Part shown: positions 34,614 to 40,789 of the stretch, piece after piece
How the letters are laid out: each line of letters opens with the position of its first letter
Numbering within the stretch: the stretch's first letter is position 1
Source of the DNA: Georgenia satyanarayanai
GTDB taxonomy: Bacteria > Actinomycetota > Actinomycetes > Actinomycetales > Actinomycetaceae
Direction of reading: 5' to 3'
Assembly: GCF_900116375.1 (NCBI RefSeq)
Contig: NZ_UETB01000001.1
Location: 1-64,000, forward strand
Length of the DNA stretch: 64,000 nucleotides
The notes under the pieces: generated by a model
The model's input: the letters and a program-made list of their open reading frames with translations, nothing else
Told to the model about the DNA's origin: nothing
Databases searched by the model: none
Program-made: the position numbers and the translations under genes

Positions 34614-35747
34614 GTGACCCCGCCACTCCTCGACCGCTCCGCCATGGCCGACGCCGGGAGGGTCGTCGTCAAGATCGGCTCCTCGTCGCTGACCGCGCCG
34701 GGCGGCCGGCTGGACGTCGACCGGATCCACCGGCTCGTTGCCGTCGTCGCGGAGCGGCGGGCCGCCGGCCAGGAGGTCGTCCTCGTCTCCTCGGGGGCGA
34801 TCGCGGCCGGCATCGCGCCGCTCGGTCTGCCGATGCGGCCCACCGACCTCGCCACCGCGCAGGCCACCGCGTCGGTGGGGCAGGGCCTCCTCGTCGCCCG
34901 GTACACCGAGGCCTTCGCCGAGCACGGCCGCCGCGTGGGGCAGGTGCTCCTCACCGCCGAGGACCTCATCCGCCGCCAGCACTACCGCAACGCCCAGCGG
35001 GCACTGGCCCGCCTGCTGGCGCTCGGCGTCGTGCCGATCGTCAACGAGAACGACACGGTCGCCACCGACGAGATCCGCTTCGGGGACAACGACCGGCTCG
35101 CGGCGCTCGTCGCGCACCTCGTCCGCGCCGACGCACTCGTCCTCCTCACCGACGTCGACGGTCTCTACGACGGCCCGCCCTCACGGGCCGGCGCCCGCCG
35201 CATCCCCGAGGTGCGCGGCCCGGAGGACCTCGACGGCGTCGAGGTGACCGGCCGCGGCACGTCGATCGGCACCGGCGGCATGGTGACGAAGCTCGAGGCC
35301 GCGTCGATCGCGACGAGCGCAGGGGTGCCCGTCGTCCTCACCGTCGCCGACAACGCCGAGCGGGCGCTGCTCGGGGAGCCGGTGGGCACGTGGTTCGCCG
35401 CCACCGGCCGGCGCAAGAGCGCCCGCCGGCTGTGGCTGGCCCACGCGGCGCGCACGAGCGGGCGGCTCGTCCTGGACGACGGCGCGATCCACGCCATCAC
35501 CCACGGCAAGCGTTCGCTCCTCGCGGCCGGCATCACCGGCGTCGAGGGCGACTTCGAGCCCGGGGACCCCGTCGAGCTCGCCACCCCCCACGGCGTCGTC
35601 ATCGCCCGCGGCCTGGTCGCCTACAGCGCCGGCGAGGTCCGTGAGATGCGCGGACGGACGACGGCGGAGCTCCAGGAGCAGGACGGGACCTCCCACCCGC
35701 GGCCGGTCGTCCACCGCGACGACCTCGTCATCGTCAGCCGCTACTAG
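34614..35747 (+). CDS. proB: glutamate 5-kinase
   Basis: A 377-residue kinase for the first step of proline synthesis. The amino acid kinase domain shows VVKIGSSSLTAPGG, VSSGAIAAG, NENDTVATDEIRFGDND and GTGGMVTKLEAA; a C-terminal PUA domain (about 280-370) is present. GTG 34614 is 4 nt after obgE; ATG 34644 is an alternative. The stop shares the tetranucleotide CTAG with that of the convergent SDR gene. Confidence 0.96.
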   Translation: MTPPLLDRSAMADAGRVVVKIGSSSLTAPGGRLDVDRIHRLVAVVAERRAAGQEVVLVSSGAIAAGIAPLGLPMRPTDLATAQATASVGQGLLVARYTEAFAEHGRRVGQVLLTAEDLIRRQHYRNAQRALARLLALGVVPIVNENDTVATDEIRFGDNDRLAALVAHLVRADALVLLTDVDGLYDGPPSRAGARRIPEVRGPEDLDGVEVTGRGTSIGTGGMVTKLEAASIATSAGVPVVLTVADNAERALLGEPVGTWFAATGRRKSARRLWLAHAARTSGRLVLDDGAIHAITHGKRSLLAAGITGVEGDFEPGDPVELATPHGVVIARGLVAYSAGEVREMRGRTTAELQEQDGTSHPRPVVHRDDLVIVSRY

Positions 35748-36535
35748 GAGCCCTCGGGCCAGCTGTCCGGGGCCTCCTTGCCGCCCTCGACGACGTCCTC
35801 CTGGGCGCCGGGGAGCTCGGTCCAGTCGTCCTTGGGGCGGTAGCCCAGCTCGAGCATGGTGTTGGTGAGGTCCCACCGGCGGTTGGGGTTGTCGGAGACC
35901 GCGTAGTAGACGCCGTAGGGGACGTCGGCCTCGATGGCGCGGCGGACGACCTGCTCGCAGTCGTCGGGGCTCAGCCACATCGCCCGGAGCACGTCCTCGT
36001 CCGCGTCGAGCGGGTCGTCGGTGTACCAGCCGATGCGCAGGGCGACGAACTCCAGGCCGTGCTCGTCGTGGTAGAAGCGCCCGAGCGCCTCTCCGAAGAC
36101 CTTCGACACCCCGTAGAGGGAGTCGGGTCGCGGCAGGTGGTGGGGGTAGACGGGCCACTCGCCGAGCCGGTCGTACATCCCCATCGCGTGGTTGGAGGAG
36201 GCGAAGACGACGCGGCGCACGCCGGCCTCCCGGGCGGCCTCGAGGACGTTGCGGGTGCCGACGATGTTCGCGGTGAGCACGGCGTCCCAGCCCGACTCCG
36301 GGGACGCGGCCCCGGCCATGTGCACGACGACCTCGACGCCGTCCATGAGGCCGAGGACCTCGTCGTAGTCGTCGAGGTCGGCGATGTTGAGCGTGTCCTC
36401 CTGCTCCTCGGTGGCCGGGTGGCGCCCGTGGGTCACGAGGTCGTAGTCCGTCCCGAGGCGCTCCTCGAGCAGTACTCCGATGCCGCCGGTCGCACCCGTG
36501 AGCAGCACCCTGGTCCGTCGCGTGTCAGAGGTCAT
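35744..36535 (-). CDS. NAD(P)-dependent SDR, uronate dehydrogenase-like
   Basis: A 263-residue extended short-chain dehydrogenase. The Rossmann motif TGATGGIG is at the N-terminus, and the catalytic Ser/Tyr/Lys are in VVFASSNHAMGMY and YGVSK. These blocks, and WLSPDDCEQVV and LGYRPKDD, resemble bacterial uronate dehydrogenases, which oxidise glucuronate or galacturonate to the aldarolactone. The substrate is inferred only. Upstream, CACGAT lies 6 nt before the ATG, so the mRNA may be leaderless. It is divergent from the ECF41-type cluster, a class of sigma factors often found beside epimerase-like oxidoreductases. Confidence 0.85.
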   Translation of the reverse strand: MTSDTRRTRVLLTGATGGIGVLLEERLGTDYDLVTHGRHPATEEQEDTLNIADLDDYDEVLGLMDGVEVVVHMAGAASPESGWDAVLTANIVGTRNVLEAAREAGVRRVVFASSNHAMGMYDRLGEWPVYPHHLPRPDSLYGVSKVFGEALGRFYHDEHGLEFVALRIGWYTDDPLDADEDVLRAMWLSPDDCEQVVRRAIEADVPYGVYYAVSDNPNRRWDLTNTMLELGYRPKDDWTELPGAQEDVVEGGKEAPDSWPEGS

Positions 36536-36591
36536 GAACCCATCGTGCAGCGGGTGCACGGACCTCGCCTCCGCAGCCGGCGACGCCCCGC

Positions 36592-36618
36592 TGTCACACC
36601 CGTGCGCCCGGCGGTGTC
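36592..36618 (+). promoter_or_regulatory. ECF41-type promoter
   Basis: TGTCACA at 36592-36598 is the -35 reported for ECF41 sigma factors; after exactly 16 nt comes TGTC (36615-36618), one base from the reported CGTC -10. It precedes the DoxX-like gene that is followed by the ECF gene, as expected for autoregulation. Confidence 0.65.
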
Positions 36619-36684
36619 CACGTTCTTGACCGCACAGGGATGGGGCTTCCGTACGGCCGCCCCACACACGTCAAGGAGCTCGCG

Positions 36685-37032
36685 ATGTCTGCTTTTCCCC
36701 TCGTCCTCACCGTCCTCGTCGCCGTCTGGGTCGGGTTCTCGGCCGTCTCCCTCCTGCGGGGGGCGAGCTGGGTCGTCGACGCTCTCACCGAGTACGGCGT
36801 GCCCCGCGGGTGGTGGCCGTGGCTCGGGCTGGCCAAGCTCGCCGGCGCGGTCGGCCTGCTCGTCGGGCTGGCCGTCCCGGTCATCGGCGTCATCGCCGGC
36901 GTCGGCCTCGTCCTGTACTTCACCGGCGCCGTCGTCACCGTGGTCCGTGCCCGCTCCTACTCCCACATCCCGTACCCGCTGCTGTACCTCGTGCCCGTGG
37001 TCGGGACCCTGTCCGTCGGCAGCGTGGTCTGA
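36685..37032 (+). CDS. DoxX-like membrane protein
   Basis: A 115-residue protein with four hydrophobic helices (FPLVLTVLVAVWVGFSAVSLL, then LAKLAGAVGLLVGLAV, VIGVIAGVGLVLYFTGAVVTVV and a C-terminal helix). The spacing fits the DoxX-like family. AAGGAG at 36673-36678 is 6 nt before ATG 36685. It is the first gene after the ECF41-type promoter and 12 nt before the sigma factor gene, so it is a likely target of that factor. Confidence 0.8.
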   Translation: MSAFPLVLTVLVAVWVGFSAVSLLRGASWVVDALTEYGVPRGWWPWLGLAKLAGAVGLLVGLAVPVIGVIAGVGLVLYFTGAVVTVVRARSYSHIPYPLLYLVPVVGTLSVGSVV

Positions 37033-37044
37033 GAGCGTGAGGTG

Positions 37045-37920
37045 ATGGACGAGATGCTGTCCGAACGCTTCGAGGAGCACCGCCCGCACCTGCGGGCGGT
37101 CGCCTACCGGATGCTCGGCTCGGTGAGCGAGGCCGACGACGCCGTCCAGGACGCGTGGCTGCGGATCGCGCAGGCGGAGACGGACGACGTGGAGAACCTG
37201 CGCGCATGGCTGACGACGGTCGTGGCTCGGGTGTCCCTCAACATGCTCCGGTCGCGCCGACGACGGCGGGAGGAACCCTTCGACGCCCAGCTGACCAACC
37301 AGGCGAACGGCGGCCCGGACCCGGAGCACGAGGCGGTGCTGGCCGACTCGGTGGGGCTGGCGCTGCTCGTCGTCCTCGACAGCCTCACGCCGGCCGAGCG
37401 GTTGGCGTTCGTGCTCCACGACATGTTCGACCTGCCCTTCGAGGAGATCGGTACGAGCGTCGAGCGCTCACCGGCGGCGGCCCGCCAGCTCGCGAGCCGG
37501 GCTCGCCGGCGCGTCCGGGGCTCCGAGCCGCCGCCGGGAGACCCGGGTCGGCAGCGGCGGCTCGTCGACGCCTACCTCGCCGCGACCCGGACCGGGGACT
37601 TCGAGGCGCTGATCCGCATCCTCGACCCCGCCGTCGTGCTGCGGGCCGACTCGCACGCCGTGCCTGGCGGCCGGCCCGTCGTCCTGCGCGGTGCCGAGGC
37701 TGTCGCCCAGAGCGCGGTCGCCTCCGCGGCGCGGGCGCGGGTCACCGAGGTGGCGCTCGTCGACGGGACGGCGGCACTCGTCATGGCGCTGGCCGGCGAC
37801 GTGTCGGTCGTGCTGACGTTCACCGTCCAGGGCGAGCGCATCAGCGGCATCGACGTCGTCGCGGACCCCGAGGGGCTCGCGCGCCTGCAGATCGAGGGGC
37901 TCGACGGCCGGCGGACGTGA
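37045..37920 (+). CDS. ECF RNA polymerase sigma factor, ECF41/SigJ-like
   Basis: A 291-residue sigma factor. Region 2 (about 8-75) reads FEEHRPHLRAVAYRMLGSVSEADDAVQDAWLR; region 4 (about 110-160) reads LTPAERLAFVLHDMFDLPFEEIG. An extra SnoaL/NTF2-like domain (about 180-290) replaces an anti-sigma factor and is the hallmark of ECF41. Activity in this group is controlled through that domain. Cognate targets are usually adjacent genes, here the DoxX-like gene and possibly the SDR. ATG 37045 is preferred; GTG 37042 is possible. Confidence 0.92.
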   Translation: MDEMLSERFEEHRPHLRAVAYRMLGSVSEADDAVQDAWLRIAQAETDDVENLRAWLTTVVARVSLNMLRSRRRRREEPFDAQLTNQANGGPDPEHEAVLADSVGLALLVVLDSLTPAERLAFVLHDMFDLPFEEIGTSVERSPAAARQLASRARRRVRGSEPPPGDPGRQRRLVDAYLAATRTGDFEALIRILDPAVVLRADSHAVPGGRPVVLRGAEAVAQSAVASAARARVTEVALVDGTAALVMALAGDVSVVLTFTVQGERISGIDVVADPEGLARLQIEGLDGRRT

Positions 37921-37931
37921 CCAGGGTCGGT

Positions 37932-38087
37932 TCAGCCGTCGGCGCCGGCCCGGGGCCCGGCGTCGTCCCTCGAGGTGTCGCTCGCAGGGACGTGACACAC
38001 GCCGTCGACGCAGGTGCCGGCGTCGTCGTCGCCGACCATCGTCAAGCCCGCGGGCGGCGGGAACGCGGGCAGCACCGGCTCGCTCAC
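37932..38087 (-). CDS. small cysteine-pair protein coupled to FrnE-type oxidoreductase
   Basis: GTG at 38087 overlaps the stop of the upstream DsbA-family gene as GTGA and opens 51 codons. The product is short and acidic, with a motif GTCVDGVCHVP holding its only two cysteines. A paired-cysteine peptide coupled to a thiol oxidoreductase suggests a redox or metal-binding partner. I know no named family for it. Confidence 0.5.
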   Translation of the reverse strand: MSEPVLPAFPPPAGLTMVGDDDAGTCVDGVCHVPASDTSRDDAGPRAGADG

Positions 38088-38737
38088 CGTGCCGCCACCG
38101 TCTCGCTGCGGACCTGCTCGAGGGCCTGGGTGAAGACGGCCGGCTGCTGGGCGCCGGAGACGCCGTACCTGCCGCCGATGACGAAGAAGGGCACGCCCTG
38201 GATGCCGTAGGCGCGGGCCTGGGCGATGTCGGCGGCGACGGCGTCGGCGTGCGTCCCGTCCTCGAGGGCGGTCCGCAGGTCCTCGGCGTCGAGACCGGCC
38301 TCTGCCCCGAGCGCCACGAGCTCGTCGACCTTGCCGACGTGCCGGCCCTCGACGAAGTAGGCCGCGAACAGCCGCTCGACGAGCGCGAGCTGGAGCCCCT
38401 GCTCGCGCGCGTGATGGAGGGCCTGGTGGGCCAGGAGCGTCTTGGTCTGGTGCACGGAGCCGAGGTCGTAGTCCAGCCCCACCTCGGCAGCGATGGCCGT
38501 CACCCGCTGGAGCATCTGCTCGACCTGCTCGAGGGGCATGCCCTTGTGCTGGGAGAGGAAGTCCGCGGCGCTGCCCTCGAAGTCCACCGGGGTGTCGGGG
38601 GAGAGCTCGAAGGAGTGGTAGGTGACGGTGACGTCGCCGTCGAAGGCGGCGACGCCGGCCTCGAACTTCCGCTTGCCGATGTAGCACCAGGGGCAGGCGA
38701 TGTCGGACCAGACGTCGACGTGAACAGGTGTGGTCAT
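38084..38737 (-). CDS. DsbA family oxidoreductase (FrnE-like)
   Basis: A 217-residue cytosolic thioredoxin-fold protein with the active site CPWC near residues 15-18 (VDVWSDIACPWCYIGKRKFE), an inserted helical domain, and the cis-Pro block GIQGVPFFVIGGRYGVSGAQ. FrnE-type proteins act as disulfide oxidoreductases or isomerases and are often tied to oxidative stress. No signal peptide is present. It is followed by the small Cys-pair gene. Confidence 0.92.
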   Translation of the reverse strand: MTTPVHVDVWSDIACPWCYIGKRKFEAGVAAFDGDVTVTYHSFELSPDTPVDFEGSAADFLSQHKGMPLEQVEQMLQRVTAIAAEVGLDYDLGSVHQTKTLLAHQALHHAREQGLQLALVERLFAAYFVEGRHVGKVDELVALGAEAGLDAEDLRTALEDGTHADAVAADIAQARAYGIQGVPFFVIGGRYGVSGAQQPAVFTQALEQVRSETVAAR

Positions 38738-38792
38738 GACAGCGCCAACCACGGGCGCCACCGGCTTCTTCCCGACGGCGCCGGACTCCCGC

Positions 38793-39095
38793 TCAGGTGC
38801 GCGCGGTGTAGGTGAGGCAGTCGGCCTCCGAGCCGCCGGCACCCACCCGGATCTCCGTCGCGGTGCACTCGAGGTCGGCGTTGTGCACGCAGTCGGTGCG
38901 CTGGCAGGCGCCGACGTGGGCGAGCACCGTGTCGAGGCCGCCCTTGGTGCCGAGCGGGATGAAGGTGACGCAGGCGGCGTCGCCCCTCGCGCCGGCGATC
39001 GTCACCGCGGCGGCGTGACAGTCGTGGTCGTGGTTGAACCCGCAGCCGGTGACCGCGCAGTCGGTGACCGGGGGCAGCTCCGCCAGAGCGCTCAT
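38793..39095 (-). CDS. DUF1540 cysteine-rich protein
   Basis: A 100-residue protein made of two DUF1540 repeats: DCAVTGCGFNHDHDCHAAAVTI in the first half and DCVHNADLECTATEIRVG in the second, each followed by a further Cys (ACVTF, DCLTY). The Cys/His pattern suggests metal binding. ATG 39095 has GAGGAG 7 nt upstream. An iron box overlaps a good promoter about 100 nt upstream, so iron-dependent repression is likely. The function of the family is unknown. Confidence 0.85.
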   Translation of the reverse strand: MSALAELPPVTDCAVTGCGFNHDHDCHAAAVTIAGARGDAACVTFIPLGTKGGLDTVLAHVGACQRTDCVHNADLECTATEIRVGAGGSEADCLTYTART

Positions 39096-39194
39096 CGTCG
39101 TGCTCCTCGTCCTCGTGCCGCCCGTCGGGTCGCGCGGCGTCATGGTCACGAGAATAGACGGAAATGACCGCAAATGCAGCAGAAAAAGGAGAAC

Positions 39195-39222
39195 AGAATA
39201 GGTGAGGAAAGCCTTACCTCAA
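39195..39222 (-). promoter_or_regulatory. iron-box-controlled promoter of the DUF1540 gene
   Basis: On the minus strand TTGAGG (39222-39217) and TATTCT (39200-39195) are 16 nt apart. Between and over them lies TGAGGAAAGCCTTACCTCA (39203-39221, plus-strand reading), which resembles the DtxR/IdeR iron box in 13 of 19 positions and has good dyad symmetry. Repressor binding would block RNA polymerase directly. The surrounding 100 nt are markedly AT-rich for this genome. Confidence 0.7.
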
Positions 39223-39260
39223 TAATTCCGATAAACGCAACGGGTGCGTGTCCTTAAACC

Positions 39261-40217
39261 TCAGGCGGTCTTCTTGCTCGCCGTCTTCTTGCGGGCGGTC
39301 GTGCCGGTCTTCTTCTTCGCTGCCGGCTTCTTCGCCTCGTCCTTCGACGAGGTCGTCGACTTCTTCGCGGACGAGGACGACGAGGCCTTCGAGCCGGAGC
39401 CGCCGGAGCCGGACGACGCCCCGGTCTTCTTCTCCTTGGCGGCGGACACGGAGCGGCGCAGGGCCTCCATGAGGTCGAGCACCTCGGCCTCCTCGCCCTC
39501 CTCGCGGTCGGTACCGAAGGTCTCCTCGGTGTCCACGGCCTCGCCCTGCTCGAGCTTGGCCTCGACGAGGGTGCGCAGCTGCGCCTGGTACTCGTCGGTG
39601 TACTCGGAGGGGTCGAAGTCGCCGGAGAAGTTCTCCACCAGCGCCTGGCTCATCTCCAGCTCCTTGGCGCTGATCCGCACGTCCTTGTCCACTCCGGCGA
39701 AGTCGGGCTCGCGCACCTCGTCGTCCCACAGCAGGGTCTGCAGGAGCATGACGTCCTCACGCACCCGCAGCGCCCCGAGCTGGGTGCGCTGGCGCAGGGT
39801 GAAGGAGACGATCGCCGTCCGGTCGGTCTCCTCCAGCGTGCGGCGCAGCAGCGCGTAGGACTTCGCCGAGGTCGAGCCCGGGGCCAGGTAGTAGGTCTTG
39901 GCCATCATGATCGGGTCGACCTGGTCGCTGGGCACGAACTGGAGGATCTCGATCTCACGCGACTTCTCGGTCGGCAGCTCGGAGAGCTCGTCGTCGGTGA
40001 TGACGACGGTCCGGTCACCGTCGTCGAAGGCCTTGTTGATGTGGTCCCACTCGACAGGTTCGCCGCAGATCTCGCAGCGACGCTGGTAGCGGATGCGGCC
40101 GCCGTCGGCGTCGTGGACCTGGTGCAGGCGAAGGTCGTGGCTCTCTGTGGCGCTGTAGACCGAGATCGGGACGTTGACGAGCCCGAAGGTGATCGAGCCC
40201 TTCCAGATCGCGCGCAT
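39261..40217 (-). CDS. ku: non-homologous end joining protein Ku
   Basis: A 318-residue bacterial Ku that binds DNA ends and recruits LigD. The start RAIWKGSITFGLVNVPISVYSATE and the zinc-like motif RRCEICGEPVEW are typical, and DGDRTVVITDDELSEL follows. After the core (about 255) there is a Lys/Ser/Ala-rich tail (KKSTTSSKDEAKKPAAKKK) of the extended type known to affect end threading in mycobacterial and Streptomyces Ku. It is divergent from the DoxX/ligD genes. Confidence 0.97.
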   Translation of the reverse strand: MRAIWKGSITFGLVNVPISVYSATESHDLRLHQVHDADGGRIRYQRRCEICGEPVEWDHINKAFDDGDRTVVITDDELSELPTEKSREIEILQFVPSDQVDPIMMAKTYYLAPGSTSAKSYALLRRTLEETDRTAIVSFTLRQRTQLGALRVREDVMLLQTLLWDDEVREPDFAGVDKDVRISAKELEMSQALVENFSGDFDPSEYTDEYQAQLRTLVEAKLEQGEAVDTEETFGTDREEGEEAEVLDLMEALRRSVSAAKEKKTGASSGSGGSGSKASSSSSAKKSTTSSKDEAKKPAAKKKTGTTARKKTASKKTA

Positions 40218-40385
40218 GGTGCCTCCTCGCCGGCGGGGCCGGCCCTCGTCCGTCGTCCCCAGTGAAGTGCCCGTACCGTACTCCCGCCAGCGGAGCCAGG
40301 GGGAGAGGCGACGCCAAAACCCGTACAGGACGGCACCTTCACCCCTACGGTGGACGCGGCGCAGGGACGCGCGAGAGGAGCGGGC

Positions 40386-40754
40386 ATGGAGATCTGGCTG
40401 TGGGTGGCCACGGCGGTGGTGGCGGTCGTCTTCCTGGGGTCGGGGGTCTCGAAGGTCGTCAGCTCACGGCAGGCGCTCTACGACAGCGGGATGACCTACG
40501 TCCAGGACATCCACCCGGCGGCGCTCAAGGGCATCGGGCTGCTCGAGCTCGCCGGCGCCCTCGGGCTGGTCCTGCCGACCGTCCTCGAGCGCGCGGTCCA
40601 CCTCGTCCCGATCGCCTCGGGGGCGCTCGCCGTCATGATGCTCGTCGCGACGGCGCTCCACCTGCGCCGTCGGGAACCCTTCGCCGTCCCGCTCGTCCTC
40701 GCGCTCGTCGCCGGGGCGCTCACCGCGCTGCGGCTCACCGAGTACCCCGTGTAG
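40386..40754 (+). CDS. DoxX family membrane protein
   Basis: A 122-residue protein with four hydrophobic helices; EIWLWVATAVVAVVFLGSGVSKV and GIGLLELAGALGLVLP are DoxX-like blocks. It lies between ku and ligD, with ATG 40386 and GAGAGGAG upstream. Its link to end joining is only positional. Confidence 0.8.
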   Translation: MEIWLWVATAVVAVVFLGSGVSKVVSSRQALYDSGMTYVQDIHPAALKGIGLLELAGALGLVLPTVLERAVHLVPIASGALAVMMLVATALHLRRREPFAVPLVLALVAGALTALRLTEYPV

Positions 40755-40789
40755 GTGCGGGGCCCACGCCCGCCGGGCAGCATGGCGCC

